DNA of 48,435 nucleotides from a bacterium (GCA_021850985.1 JAJZJX010000012.1:1-48435), one strand, 5' to 3'. Positions 8,231 to 17,167 are shown, counted from the stretch's first letter. Notes: generated by a model not told the origin, from the letters alone. Numbers and translations: made by a program.

Positions 8231-8980
8231 ATGCCCAATACTTTTAAAATATACGAAAATCTTAAAAAAACCTTTAACGAAGATTCTGCTAAGAATCTTA
8301 CCGACATTATTACTCAAATTTATGAGGACGTCGCAAATACCGTTACGAAGGTTGAGTTTAAAGAGCTAAGGGACATAGTTTCAGAGCTTGCCGAAGCCCA
8401 GAAAAGAACGGAATTAAGGGTTGAAGAGCTTGCCGAAGCCCAGAAAAGAACGGAATTAAGGGTTGAAGAGCTTGCCGAAGCCCAGAAAAGAACGGAATTA
8501 AGGGTTGAAGAGCTTGCCGAAGCCCAGAAAGAAACACAGCAAGAACTAAGAGACCTTGCTAGACAGGTAGGCGGTTTATCTATGAGCGTAGGATACGGCA
8601 TAGAGGACAAATATATTCCTTATATGGATGATTTTGTTTTAAAACAATACGGCATTATAGCTAATTCGGTGGAAAGAAGATTCATAGAATACCCGGACGG
8701 AAGATATGACGAGGTTAATATCTTTGTAGAAGGCATAAAAGACGGCAGAAAAATATACGTCATAGGAGAATCAAAAGCCCAGCCTTCAAAAAAAGACTTT
8801 GACAGATTCGACTCAATGCTTAAAAGATTAAGCAAACATCTAAACTCAGAATTGCAGGCATTCATGGTAGGCTATATATTTGCTCCAGAGGTTGTAAGAT
8901 ACGCCTCGGAAAATTATCCCCACATAGACCGCTACCAGACATATCATATCGAGCGTATCGTTAAAAGCAAAGCCGCATAA
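8231..8980 (+). CDS. Coiled-coil protein with PD-(D/E)XK-like nuclease domain (DUF3782-like)
   Basis: A 249-residue protein. Residues about 50-115 are a coiled coil built from a repeated 14-residue unit ([14 protein letters not shown], three full copies and one partial). After a glycine-rich hinge ([13 protein letters not shown]) the C-terminal domain carries a D-x(n)-E-x-K pattern (DEVNIFVEG then GESKAQP), as in PD-(D/E)XK nuclease-fold proteins of the DUF3782 type, known mainly from repeat-rich accessory DNA. No substrate is known. The ATG at 8231 gives the usual short lead helix. It stands alone; the 42-bp DNA repeat could vary in number. Confidence 0.7.
   Translation: MPNTFKIYENLKKTFNEDSAKNLTDIITQIYEDVANTVTKVEFKELRDIVSELAEAQKRTELRVEELAEAQKRTELRVEELAEAQKRTELRVEELAEAQKETQQELRDLARQVGGLSMSVGYGIEDKYIPYMDDFVLKQYGIIANSVERRFIEYPDGRYDEVNIFVEGIKDGRKIYVIGESKAQPSKKDFDRFDSMLKRLSKHLNSELQAFMVGYIFAPEVVRYASENYPHIDRYQTYHIERIVKSKAA
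8384..8530 (+). repeat. 42-bp tandem repeat inside the coiled-coil gene
   Basis: Three exact 42-bp units start at 8384, 8426 and 8468, and a partial fourth unit covers 8510-8530. Each unit keeps the reading frame and adds 14 residues, two heptads, of coiled coil. The exact identity suggests recent expansion by slippage or unequal recombination. Confidence 0.9.
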
Positions 8981-9011
8981 GTTATAAAATAATGGTGTCA
9001 GATATATTTAT

Positions 9012-9245
9012 TCTCTTACTCGCGCCGGTATTTGCCGATTTCTAAGAAGGTATTTGTATCTAATGGGGCAGTCTCTTATAATACATAATCCGCATTTCAA
9101 AGAGTATTACGACAAGAAGAAAAAAGAAGGCATGCCGCATAGAAAGGCTATGATTGCGCTTTGCAATAAACTCTTAAGAATTATATATTCTCTTTTAACT
9201 AACAGAAGGTATTACGACGAATCTTTGAATAAGGCCTATGTATGA
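9012..9245 (+). pseudogene. IS110-family transposase C-terminal remnant
   Basis: The frame encodes LTRAGICRFLRRYLYLM, then IIHNPHFKEYYDKKKKEG and KAMIALCNKLLRIIYSLLTN, ending at 9245. This matches the C-terminal Transposase_20 end of IS110/IS116 transposases (LRR..L, NP.(F/L)...Y, G..HK.A). The DEDD catalytic half is absent. A dispersed GGTGTCAGAT string just upstream (about 8994) marks the break. Confidence 0.75.
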
Positions 9246-9347
9246 TAATAAAATAAAACTAAAATTATAACCTATGAAAAGCGGATTTTTCGTTCGGTGT
9301 TTTAGGGAATTTTAATTCGGCGTTTTTGGTATTATACATTCAGTGAC

Positions 9348-9519
9348 GATAAGTTAAAGAGAATGACCTGTGCGGACATGCAACCCTGACGTCGGATCAC
9401 CTCATATTCGAACACACAGGATATCCCTCTGATTGCATTACAATTAAAACTAAAAGCGGGGATTTGACGGTTAGAAAAAACGGAAATATGCTTGAGGTGG
9501 ATTTTCCATTTTCTATTAG
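9348..9519 (+). pseudogene. PhzF-family remnant
   Basis: One frame gives CGHATL and continues as TSDHLIFEHTGYPSDCITIK, then TKSGDLTVRKNGNMLEVDFP. This is the conserved core of PhzF-like isomerases (C-G-H-A-T then TRSGEL and MDFP). The preceding FSDDKLKRM lies in another frame, and stops close both sides, so the gene is a short decayed relic. The rest of 9246-9594 shows no further coding sense. Confidence 0.6.
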
Positions 9520-9594
9520 AACTCTATTTTTCTTGCCGGTTTTTCCGGCGGGGTAATCAGCTGGCGGATTGTTTATATAATTATCTTAATATCT

Positions 9595-9879
9595 TTATAT
9601 CTTTGTCATGCTTTTCATATTTTTATCCAGTTCGTTTAGCTTATGAATAAGTTCTTTATTTGTTGAAATGATTTCCCTTAGTTTTACAAATGCCCTTACG
9701 ACAAAGATACTCATTTCTATCGCTTTGGGCGAATTAAGGATAGTTGCGGCCATAATTGCGCCGTGTTCGGTAAAAAAATAGGGAGTATAGCGCCGGCCTC
9801 CGCGACTTACTTTTGAGGTCGCAATTTGCTACCTCAAAAATTCATATTCTTCCTGTGTAAGTTGGAACATAAAATCAAA
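9595..9879 (-). pseudogene. ORF6N-domain protein remnant with in-frame stop
   Basis: On the minus strand the frame reads FQLTQEEYEFLR, a TAG stop, QIATSKVSRGGRRYTPYFF, TEHGAIMAATILNS and MSIFVVRAFVKLREII, then a coiled-coil tail ending at TAA 9595-9597. This is the C-terminal half of an ORF6N-domain protein, a phage-related family. The N-terminus is missing where the recombinase relic ends. An island or prophage origin fits. Confidence 0.7.
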
Positions 9880-10450
9880 TGGACGCCTTCTTCAGCGTCT
9901 CCGGAACTAAATGCGAATACCTTTTCGTCATCTGCGTTGTCCTGTGTCCGAGTAATTCCCTTGTAATATACAAGCTCGTCCAGCCCATAACCATTTTGCT
10001 TGCAAAGAAGTGCCTTAAATCGTGAATGCGCAAATCTTTTAATTCTGCATTTTTGCAGGCGGATTTAAAAGAATCCTTAAAATCTTTTACTTTGCCGTTT
10101 ATACAGGTAAAGACGTATTCCGATTTTCTATCTATGCCGGATAAAAGTTCTTTTAGCAATTTAGAAACAAGAATATATCTGTCGTTTTTTGTTTTTGTTC
10201 CTTTTATCGCTATTACGTCGTTCTTTAAATCGACGTCGTCCCATTTTAAGTTAAGCGCTTCGCCTTTCCTGCAGCCTGAATAAAGCAGAAATGATATTAA
10301 GTCCTTTGTCAGCTTATTATGGGCGCTATCTATAAGCTTTTTTATGTCTTTATCGTCCAGCGTTTTATTCGTTTAAGTTCGTTGAGTTTTCAATCCTAAT
10401 TGCAGGGTTATTTTGTATATAGCCGTGTTCGATTGTGAAAATCTCGCCAT
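9875..10450 (-). pseudogene. Tyrosine recombinase/integrase remnant
   Basis: The C-terminal part (about 10372 to 9875) is open and includes FLLYSGCRKGEALNLKWDDV, KTKNDRY, LRIHDLRHFFASKMV and LGHRTTQMTKRYSHL, that is the Arg, His-x-x-Arg, His and Tyr catalytic set. Upstream a frame change at about 10373 links to FTIEHGYIQNNPAIRIEN, the end of the core-binding domain. The rest of the N-terminus is missing. It lies 90-160 bp from the 3' end of tRNA-Leu (10536-10622), as expected for a recombinase that used this tRNA as attachment site. Confidence 0.8.
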
Positions 10451-10535
10451 AAAAAAGACAAAAAATGGGTAAAAAATGATATTATTTAGTTAAATATGAA
10501 AAGGGGCTTAAAACCGGAGAACCTTATAAAATAAG

Positions 10536-10622
10536 TGGTGCCGAAGGGGGGAATCGAACCCCCATGGGATTGCTCCCGCCGGATTTTGAGTCCGGTGCGT
10601 CTACCAATTCCACCACTTCGGC
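10536..10622 (-). tRNA. tRNA-Leu (anticodon CAA), CCA encoded
   Basis: Read on the minus strand the gene begins GCCGAAGTGGTGGAATTGG and ends CCCCTTCGGCACCA. The acceptor arms GCCGAAG and CTTCGGC pair, the anticodon loop is CTCAAAA (anticodon CAA), a long variable arm is present as in class II leucine tRNAs, and the T-loop GGTTCGATTCC is standard. The 3' CCA is in the DNA (10536-10538). Its 3' side faces the integrase relic. Confidence 0.95.
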
Positions 10623-11089
10623 TTATATATGACAATAAAAAATATTTTACTGCAGTTTTGTGCTATCACCTTTGATGCGGTTTAGTTAAAATATTTTTTC
10701 ATTATACAAAATTATAAAGATAATGACAATTAAAAAAAGGTTAACGGCATTTAAATTTTAAAACCGAACTCTTTCTTATTTTAAAAAAATAATTATTTTA
10801 AGCCTCCGGTATAATGTGCTGTAAATGCTATAATTTTTTGCAATTATCAGCCGAAACAATTATCTTAACCGTGCTTTCATCGGCGTTAGTGCCAACAAAG
10901 TTTATAAAATAATTTTTAATTTTTACGTCCCCAAATATTCTGCATTAACAGTCAGAATAAACGTTTAAACAGTTAAAATCTCCATAAATAATGTATTGTC
11001 ACGATAATTGCTATAGCTATAACATTATTATAAATTTTAAAAATCGTAAAAATGATTTTACGAATAATTTTATTTAATTGGAGATATTT
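10623..11089. other. Intergenic region between tRNA-Leu and porin
   Basis: No open frame with coding character is seen. It should contain the tRNA-Leu promoter (minus strand) and the promoter and leader of the porin gene (plus strand). A sigma-54-like candidate is at 10997-11012. The rest is AT-rich and featureless. Confidence 0.5.
10997..11012 (+). promoter_or_regulatory. Candidate sigma-54 promoter of the porin gene
   Basis: TGTCACG-ATAA-TTGCT resembles the sigma-54 consensus (TGGCACG-N4-TTGCW) with the correct 12-bp spacing between the -24 and -12 elements. One of the two conserved -24 G residues is T, which weakens the call. It lies about 78 bp before the porin ATG. A better match precedes the next gene (12713-12728). 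Confidence 0.35.
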
Positions 11090-12466
11090 ATGAGAAAACT
11101 GTTTTTGTTGTTAACGGCAGTTTTTGCCGTTTTTTTGTTAAGCGCTGTTTTTGCGCCTATTCCTGCAATCGCCGGTACCGTGACAATCGCCGGCAATACT
11201 AACCTTACCATCGGCGGCTTTATACTTGGATATTACGGGGAATCGAGCAACCAAAATTTGATTTCTTCGCAGGCAAACAACCCGGGTATAGTTAATACCG
11301 CGACGAGCAATTCTACAAAATTCAGCGGTACGTTGGATTTTACCAGATTATGGCTTAATTTAGACAACAAACCGGAAGGTATTACCGGTTACGTTTCTGC
11401 CGATTTTAACGGCAGCGGTCCTCAGGGCACAGGAGAAGGGATAAGATTAAGAAGAGCTTATTTAATTAAGTCTTTCGACGAAAGTAATTTTACTCCGTGG
11501 ATTGAAATAGGGCAGGATTATAATCTTGGACAGCCGGTAGGTTTTTCGTTTACGGCTTATCAAAATGCCGGTTTAGCAGGCGATGAAGCAAGCGTGCCGA
11601 TTTGGGTGCCTCAAATTATGGTTGGAACAAAAATTAAAACTGCGGAAGTTACTTTAAATCCCGAAATAGGTTTAATGGATATACAGGGAGAATCAGGAAG
11701 CGATAATTATACCGAGTTTATGAGTAATGCGGGAGATTCGGGCGTTCAGAGTATAAGCGCAAGCGCTCCGGGTTTCGGAGTAAAACTGCCGGTAGATTTT
11801 AAAACAGGCTTCGGCGCACCGGCATCTTTATACGGCGCTTTTGAAGGACAATATGTTAACGTTTCTTACGGATCAAGCACAGCCGTTCTTAAAAAGACGG
11901 AGTTCGGCTGGGCGGCAAGCGGCGGAATTTCAATCCCCGTTTCATTCGTTACCTTTATGGGGGACATTCAGTATACGCATGGTATGACGGGTTTAAATAC
12001 GGTATTGGGGCAGGAAAATTTAGGAAATTACACGCCCGAAGCTTTCTGGTCGAATACAGGAAATAACGTCAATGCTACAAAGGCTATACAGTGGGACGCT
12101 CAGGCCAAAATAAATTTAGCACAGTTTGGCGCTCCGGTAAACATTGCCGGCGGCTACTCGAAAGTATCGTTTTCGAATTACAACGGTGCTGAAGGTGCTA
12201 CAAATTTAGCTGATAACTATACTGCGTGGAGTAAAGGAAACACCTCTTATCAAACCATTAGCACTACACCAACAATAACTTATATGTCGTATGACGCTTC
12301 TCCGATAAGAAACTCCAGTTCAATATTCGCAAACATCGGCTGGAACGTAACAAAATCTATGATGCTTGGTTTGGAATGGGATAACAACCTCACTTCATAT
12401 GCGGTTGACCCAGGCGCATATTTTCATTCGAATGCTGTTTATATGATAGGTATGTACAGTTTTTAA
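11090..12466 (+). CDS. Outer-membrane porin-like beta-barrel protein
   Basis: From the ATG at 11090 (GGAGATATTT ribosome binding site) the 458-residue product begins with a signal peptide (MRKLFLLLTAVFAVFLLSAV, cleavage near AIAG). A TTG at 11078 is in frame but would add four residues. The mature part is rich in Gly, Asn, Ser and aromatic residues in alternating strands (LRRAYLIKSFDES, WIEIGQDYNLGQP) and ends in Phe, as outer-membrane barrels do. It probably forms a diffusion pore. It is monocistronic, with a hairpin after the stop. The exact porin family is not recognised; the substrate is unknown. Confidence 0.75.
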   Translation: MRKLFLLLTAVFAVFLLSAVFAPIPAIAGTVTIAGNTNLTIGGFILGYYGESSNQNLISSQANNPGIVNTATSNSTKFSGTLDFTRLWLNLDNKPEGITGYVSADFNGSGPQGTGEGIRLRRAYLIKSFDESNFTPWIEIGQDYNLGQPVGFSFTAYQNAGLAGDEASVPIWVPQIMVGTKIKTAEVTLNPEIGLMDIQGESGSDNYTEFMSNAGDSGVQSISASAPGFGVKLPVDFKTGFGAPASLYGAFEGQYVNVSYGSSTAVLKKTEFGWAASGGISIPVSFVTFMGDIQYTHGMTGLNTVLGQENLGNYTPEAFWSNTGNNVNATKAIQWDAQAKINLAQFGAPVNIAGGYSKVSFSNYNGAEGATNLADNYTAWSKGNTSYQTISTTPTITYMSYDASPIRNSSSIFANIGWNVTKSMMLGLEWDNNLTSYAVDPGAYFHSNAVYMIGMYSF

Positions 12467-12480
12467 CTTTTCCTCTCCAC

Positions 12481-12514
12481 CTCCCGTTTGCGGAATAAAA
12501 TCCGTGAATGGGAG
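12481..12514 (+). terminator. Candidate terminator after the porin gene
   Basis: CTCCC and GGGAG arms enclose a second stem (GCGGA/TCCGT), followed by ATATTTTATT. The stem is imperfect and the T-tract is short, but the position 15 bp after the stop fits an intrinsic terminator. The rest of 12515-12712 shows no gene. Confidence 0.5.
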
Positions 12515-12712
12515 ATATTTTATTGCCAACTTCATTGCCAACTTTATTGCCAATATGCCGATATATTTTAAAATTATTATATTTAGTGAGATTAATAAGC
12601 GGCAATAAAACATATTACGATAATGCTAAAATAGAAAAATATATATAAAATGCAAAGTAAAAACTATAATTTTTTAATATTAACTTTTTATTAATCCTGT
12701 TAATGTTATTAA

Positions 12713-12728
12713 TGGCATAATAATTGCA
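12713..12728 (+). promoter_or_regulatory. Sigma-54 promoter of the chemoreceptor gene
   Basis: TGGCATA-ATAA-TTGCA matches the sigma-54 consensus, with GG at -24 and GC at -12 exactly 12 bp apart. It lies 53 bp before the MCP start codon, which has a GGAG ribosome binding site. RpoN control of motility genes is common in proteobacteria. An activator site was not identified. Confidence 0.7.
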
Positions 12729-12780
12729 TTATTAAATTTAAATATTTATTTATAAAAATATTTAAAATGGAGAGGCAATC

Positions 12781-14625
12781 ATGGCATTTAAGAAAATTTC
12801 TTACGATATTGCGGTTAAGTTTGCATCCGTATATTTATTTACGGTAATTATATTTGCAATTCCGTTTTTTATCTTTCCGCATTATTTTTCTATTAAATCG
12901 GCATTTGCTTTAATCTTGGCAGGTATAATAATCGCATTTGTTTTTGTATATTATTTTTTGATTAAACCGCTTGAAAGGCTTCAGAATATTATAGAAAACA
13001 TGGATAAAGGCAATTTTTCGGGCGAAAATTCAAAAATAGAAACATTTTCAAAAAAAGGCATTAACGAAATTATTGCTAAATTATATAAAATATCGCTTGA
13101 AATTAATATGTTTCTCAATGCGTTAAATGCTTCGGCAAAACTTATGAAAGAGAGAAATTTAAACTTAAAAGACATAAATGTAAATACAAATAATGCCGGT
13201 CAAGCCGGCAGCCTGAACGGCGGCGATAAGGCTTTATCGGCCGTATTAACCGCAAAACGTTATTCGGAATCTAACTCTGCGTTGACGGAAGCCATTAAAA
13301 CCGTTGCTAAAGATATGACTGAAACTAAAGATGAGATAATAAAAGTATCGGTCGAGTTTGGAACGCTTCTAAGTCAGATAAGCGACTTAAATAATGCCGG
13401 AGCGGAACAGTCAGAAGAGTTGTCGAGAACGGTTGCAACTATAGAGGAAAATACGAGGACAATCAGCAGCATAGCGGAATTAAGCGCAAAATCAAGAGAG
13501 AAAGTGGACGGCATAGTAGGGCTTATGGATACTAATGCTGTGCATGTCTCGGAATTGAACGACTCTATTCAAAAAATAAACGAAAGCACAAATAAAATTA
13601 CAAATATTATTACGGTGATAAGGGAAATAGCCGATCAGACAAACCTTCTTTCGCTTAACGCTGTCATAGAGGCGGCGCGCGCCGGAGAACACGGAAGGGG
13701 TTTTGCCGTAGTAGCCGACGAAGTAAAAAAACTTGCCGAGCAGACGCAGAAACAATCTAAAGAAATAGAAAAAACTACCGGAGTAGTCGCCGGCAACTTT
13801 GATATACTGGTTCAAAAAAACAATTCAATCATTGAAATTATAAAAACCAACACCGTCTCTGTAGAAGAGATGCTTAATTCTTTTTCGGAACTTGCCGGTA
13901 AAATATCGCAGGCTAACGATATGATAATAAGTATTACCGCCGCGACGGAACAGCAGTCCAGTTCTGTCGAAGAAGTTTCCCAGACGGTTCTGCATATGTC
14001 GCAATCCGTAAAAGAAATTTCGGAAAAATTAAACGTTTTGAGTTCAAAGAGTATAGAAATAAGCAAAATTTCGGAAAAATCAGAAAATATACTTAAAAAG
14101 GTCAAAGTAGGAGCGCATATTGAAAAAATTGCGGAGTTTGCGGAAAATGGAATAAAGGAAATAATAGAAATAATAGACGATTCTATAAAAAAAGGAGAGA
14201 TTTCTTCTTCGGATATGTGGGACAGAAATTACGTTCCCGTAGCAAATAGCAATCCTCAGAAATATAAAACTAAATTTACCGATTTCCTAAAAAGGCGGAT
14301 TCAGCCTATAGAAGATAAATACCTTGCAATGGACCCAAGTTTTAAATATTTTCTGCTGGTTGACGAAAACGGTTATGCGGCAGCGCATAATTCCATTTTT
14401 GACAAGCCGCTTACCGGCGATTATGCAAAGGATATTGCCGGCAACAGGTCTATGAGGATATTTAACGACCCTGTCGGTCTTGCGGTAGCAAGAAACACAG
14501 ACAATCTTATAGTCCAGACTTATCCAAGAGATACCGGCGAAATAATAAGCGACGTCGGCGTACCTATGTTTATCGACGGCAAACACTGGGGCGGCGTAAG
14601 GGTAGGTTACGGCGTGAATGTTTAA
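12781..14625 (+). CDS. Methyl-accepting chemotaxis protein with C-terminal Cache-like domain
   Basis: A 614-residue chemoreceptor. Two membrane helices (about residues 13-33 and 38-62) are separated by only a few residues, so there is no periplasmic sensor domain. A HAMP-like linker follows. The signalling domain spans about 170-440; its hairpin tip [20 protein letters not shown] lies near 282-301. After it comes an unusual C-terminal domain (about 475-614, [17 protein letters not shown], then [16 protein letters not shown] and [11 protein letters not shown]), a Cache-like module known at the C-terminus of some cytoplasmic-sensing MCPs. It would sense an intracellular or membrane-derived signal and control CheA. 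No che genes are in the window. Confidence 0.9.
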   Translation: MAFKKISYDIAVKFASVYLFTVIIFAIPFFIFPHYFSIKSAFALILAGIIIAFVFVYYFLIKPLERLQNIIENMDKGNFSGENSKIETFSKKGINEIIAKLYKISLEINMFLNALNASAKLMKERNLNLKDINVNTNNAGQAGSLNGGDKALSAVLTAKRYSESNSALTEAIKTVAKDMTETKDEIIKVSVEFGTLLSQISDLNNAGAEQSEELSRTVATIEENTRTISSIAELSAKSREKVDGIVGLMDTNAVHVSELNDSIQKINESTNKITNIITVIREIADQTNLLSLNAVIEAARAGEHGRGFAVVADEVKKLAEQTQKQSKEIEKTTGVVAGNFDILVQKNNSIIEIIKTNTVSVEEMLNSFSELAGKISQANDMIISITAATEQQSSSVEEVSQTVLHMSQSVKEISEKLNVLSSKSIEISKISEKSENILKKVKVGAHIEKIAEFAENGIKEIIEIIDDSIKKGEISSSDMWDRNYVPVANSNPQKYKTKFTDFLKRRIQPIEDKYLAMDPSFKYFLLVDENGYAAAHNSIFDKPLTGDYAKDIAGNRSMRIFNDPVGLAVARNTDNLIVQTYPRDTGEIISDVGVPMFIDGKHWGGVRVGYGVNV

Positions 14626-14742
14626 AAATTTAAAAATGTCTTTAAAAATTTTATTGAAAAATTTATAACTAAATTAGCGTAACTTTTTCAAATTAATTTT
14701 CAACAATTAATTTTTTAACTAACTTAAAAAGGAGGCAGTTTT

Positions 14743-15288
14743 ATGGAAACAAAATTAGCTAATCCGGCTCCGCTCGGACTTTCCGGCTTTGCTCTTACGA
14801 CTTTTTTACTTAGTATGATTAACATCGGGTGGTTTTCCGGCGCAAACATGCCGATGGTTCTTGCGTGCGCTTTTGCATTCGGCGGTACGGCGCAGTTTGC
14901 CGCAGGGCTTATGGAAATGCCGAGAGGCAACAGTTTTGGCACTGCAGCATTTTGCGGATACGGGGCGTTCTGGTGGAGTTTTGCCCTGTTCGTTTTATTT
15001 TTTGCAAAAGGCGTAACCGGAGCTTTCGTCGGCTGGTATCTGTTCCTATGGGGATTGTTTACGATGTTTATGTGGGTTGCGTCTTTGAAAAAAGGAAAAG
15101 CCCTTATGCTGGTTTTCTTATTTCTTACAGCAACTTTCTATCTGCTTGCGATAGGTTTCTGGACGGGTGCGGCTATTATAACCGTCGCCGGCGGATATTT
15201 CGGACTTATTACTGCTATTCTCGCATTTTATCTTGCGGCTGCCGAAAGCATAAACGAATCGTGGGGAAGGACCGTTCTGCCGGTATAA
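14743..15288 (+). CDS. satP: Acetate/succinate permease (GPR1/FUN34/YaaH family)
   Basis: A 181-residue inner-membrane protein with six predicted helices. The family signature NPAPLGLSGFALTTFLLS is at residues 6-23, and the second conserved block FGGTAQFAAGLMEMPRGN follows at about 45-62. Family members import or export acetate and succinate, driven by protons. A strong ribosome binding site (AAAGGAGG) lies 6 bp before the ATG. The gene stands alone between the chemoreceptor and the hyp cluster. Together with ackA (31526) it points to acetate exchange. The length is normal for the family. Confidence 0.9.
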   Translation: METKLANPAPLGLSGFALTTFLLSMINIGWFSGANMPMVLACAFAFGGTAQFAAGLMEMPRGNSFGTAAFCGYGAFWWSFALFVLFFAKGVTGAFVGWYLFLWGLFTMFMWVASLKKGKALMLVFLFLTATFYLLAIGFWTGAAIITVAGGYFGLITAILAFYLAAAESINESWGRTVLPV

Positions 15289-15320
15289 CGTTTGGCAATA
15301 TGCATATCAGTGTTATTTTG

Positions 15321-15346
15321 TCATTGCGAGCGAAGCGAAGCAATCT
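15321..15346. repeat. Common dispersed REP-type repeat
   Basis: The string TCATTGCGAGCGAAGCGAAG followed by CAATCT is a repeat known from many unrelated bacterial genomes and is found here in a spacer. It gives rise to spurious open frames with SLRAKRSNL. It lies before the hairpin at 15401-15466. Confidence 0.7.
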
Positions 15347-15400
15347 CCTGTCGTTATAATAAAAGGTGTCACGAGAAAACGGAAAAGGCGTCGTTTAGAA

Positions 15401-15466
15401 GAAAAGGTGTCTGATTTTATTTTTTTTGTATAAGTACATTGCAAAAAATTAATATGGCACCTTTTC
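15401..15466. repeat. GGTGTC-type hairpin, copy 1
   Basis: An imperfect palindrome starting GAAAAGGTGTCTGATT and ending ATGGCACCTTTTC. The same family occurs at 30523-30613 and 41913-42000, with half-sites near 8101-8114, 8994 and 15362. It resembles REP sequences moved by Y1-type (RAYT/IS200-like) transposases; none is encoded in this window. Confidence 0.65.
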
Positions 15467-15485
15467 CCAAATAAATTTGAAAATA

Positions 15486-15494
15486 TGATATAAT
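15486..15494 (+). promoter_or_regulatory. Candidate extended -10 promoter of the hypCDEF operon
   Basis: TGATATAAT is an extended -10 box (TG-n-TATAAT), 59 bp before the hypC start codon. There is no good -35 box, which extended -10 promoters can lack. The preceding hairpin ends 20 bp upstream. Confidence 0.4.
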
Positions 15495-15553
15495 CTAAAA
15501 AATAGATGCAGATAATGATAGCAACCAAATTATAAAAAAATATAAAAAATAAA

Positions 15554-15796
15554 ATGTGTCTTGCTATTCCCTCCAAAGTCATAGAAATAAAAGACGAAAA
15601 TACCGTTATCGTAGATACTATGGGTTCTAAGCGACTCGTTTCTACGATGCTGCTGGAAGATCCTGCCGTGATAGGCGATTATCTGCTTATACACGTAGGT
15701 TACGCAATGCAGAAAATAGATGAAAAAGAAGCGGCGGAAAGCCTTAACCTGTTCAGGGAAATAGAAAGCAAAACGCAGGATAGCAAAGAAATATAA
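15554..15796 (+). CDS. hypC: Hydrogenase maturation chaperone HypC
   Basis: An 80-residue protein with the HypC/HybG start MCLAIPSKVIEI. After removal of Met, Cys2 binds the Fe(CN)2CO unit together with HypD. HypC escorts the Fe centre from HypD to the large-subunit precursor (HyaB). The length is typical. It is first in the hypC-hypD-(TA)-hypE-hypF series on this strand, 73 bp before hypD. Confidence 0.95.
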   Translation: MCLAIPSKVIEIKDENTVIVDTMGSKRLVSTMLLEDPAVIGDYLLIHVGYAMQKIDEKEAAESLNLFREIESKTQDSKEI

Positions 15797-15869
15797 ATTA
15801 TTTAAAATAATTTGGTCTTACAAAAAAATAAGCACGATTGTTACCGCTTAACTATTCCTAAATCAGGCT

Positions 15870-17039
15870 ATGGAATTATATTCCGATTTTAAAAGAAAAG
15901 ACGACATAAGCAGGCTGGTATCGGCAATAGATTCCGAAGTTAGAAACCCCGTAAATATAATGGAAATATGCGGCGGACACACCCATTCCATTATGAAATA
16001 CGGATTAAATACCCTCCTTAAAGATAAAATAAATTTTCTTCACGGGCCCGGTTGTCCCGTCTGCGTTATGCCAGCCAAAAGAATAGACGAAGCAATAACA
16101 ATAGCTGATTCGCCGGATGTTATACTGGCGGCATACGGCGATATGATGCGGGTTCCCGGAACCGAAAGCTCTTTGATAAAAGAGCGCGCAAAAGGAAGAT
16201 ACGTAAGAATGGTGTATTCTCCTCTCGATATTATAAAAATAGCCCTCGATAAAGCAAGTAAAGATAAAAAAATAGTTTTTTTCGCTATAGGGTTTGAAAC
16301 TACGACGCCTATGACGGCGGCTCTTCTCGAAGAAGTTATATCTAAAGGTATAAATAACGTCTTTTTTCACATTAACCATGTTCTCGTTCCTCCTCCCATA
16401 AACGCTATTTTAGATTCCGGCGATAATTTAATAGACGGATTTATCTGTCCCGGACACGTCAGCGTTATGACCGGAAGCGGTATTTACGACGATATTCCTG
16501 ATAAATACGGCAAGGCGGCAGTTATAGCCGGATTCGAGCCTTACGACATTTTAAGCGCAGTTCTTTTAATAGCGAGGCAGATTAACGAAAACAGGCCTGC
16601 CGTAGAAATTGCTTATAAAAGGGCCGTCAAAGAAAGCGGCAATAAAAAGGCGCAGACTTTGGCGGATAAATATTTTGCCGTAAGAGACGAGTTTGAATGG
16701 AGAGGGTTCGGAAATATTCCTAAAAGCGGTTTAAAATTAAGGGACGAGTTTAAAAATTTTGATGCCGAATATGTTTTTAAGGATAAACTTAAAGAATTAG
16801 AATTAAGATTAAATACAGGATACGCCGGCCTGACGGGAAAAGCAGACGGAAAAGTCATAACAAGCGGGGCAGATATAGAAAACGCCTTATGCAAATGCGG
16901 CGAAATATTAAAAGGCAAGTCAAAGCCCGACGACTGTCCGCTATTCGGGAAAATCTGCTATCCGGAAAATCCTATAGGGGCATGCATGGTATCATTTGAA
17001 GGCGCCTGCGCCGCATATTATAAGTACCGCAATTTTTAA
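15870..17039 (+). CDS. hypD: Hydrogenase maturation protein HypD
   Basis: A 389-residue Fe-S protein that, with HypC, carries the iron while CN and CO ligands are added. Conserved motifs: MEICGGHTHSIMKYGL, LHGPGCPVCVMPAKR, GFETTTPMTAALL, SVMTGSGIY, and the C-terminal cysteine set of the 4Fe-4S cluster (CKCGEILKG, CPLFGKIC, GACMVS). The length is a little above the usual 360-375. It is followed not by hypE but by a toxin-antitoxin pair, so the operon is interrupted. Confidence 0.96.
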   Translation: MELYSDFKRKDDISRLVSAIDSEVRNPVNIMEICGGHTHSIMKYGLNTLLKDKINFLHGPGCPVCVMPAKRIDEAITIADSPDVILAAYGDMMRVPGTESSLIKERAKGRYVRMVYSPLDIIKIALDKASKDKKIVFFAIGFETTTPMTAALLEEVISKGINNVFFHINHVLVPPPINAILDSGDNLIDGFICPGHVSVMTGSGIYDDIPDKYGKAAVIAGFEPYDILSAVLLIARQINENRPAVEIAYKRAVKESGNKKAQTLADKYFAVRDEFEWRGFGNIPKSGLKLRDEFKNFDAEYVFKDKLKELELRLNTGYAGLTGKADGKVITSGADIENALCKCGEILKGKSKPDDCPLFGKICYPENPIGACMVSFEGACAAYYKYRNF

Positions 17040-17167
17040 AATATGTAATTATGATGAACCGTTAGCGGTGATATAATTTTTTAGGACACCATAAAATATG
17101 TGATATAATATAAAAATATAATATAAATAATAAATAAACTCATAAATATTAACATATAGAGGTAAAA

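Noticed and set aside
8175-8369. Plus-strand frame of 64 codons overlapping the start of the coiled-coil gene
   Set aside because: Leu/Arg/Lys-rich translation without family features and in the wrong frame relative to the well-supported gene at 8231.
8320-8610. Open frame on the minus strand and tandem repeats that look CRISPR-like
   Set aside because: The units are directly adjacent with no spacers and keep the plus-strand reading frame; they encode a coiled coil. The minus-strand frame is only a shadow of the repeat.
12390-12613. Two minus-strand frames after the porin gene
   Set aside because: They cover the terminator region and the porin 3' end in antisense and have no coding features.
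14829-15359. 176-codon frame overlapping the permease gene
   Set aside because: It is a shifted frame of a clearly recognisable permease, is Cys/Arg/Phe-rich, and ends in the common REP-derived LRAKRSNLL string.
17060-17085. Degenerate end of the MITE-like element before the toxin-antitoxin pair in the hyp operon
   Set aside because: CCGTTAGCGGTGATATAA resembles the element end only over a few bases, and no second end was found near 17694-17717.
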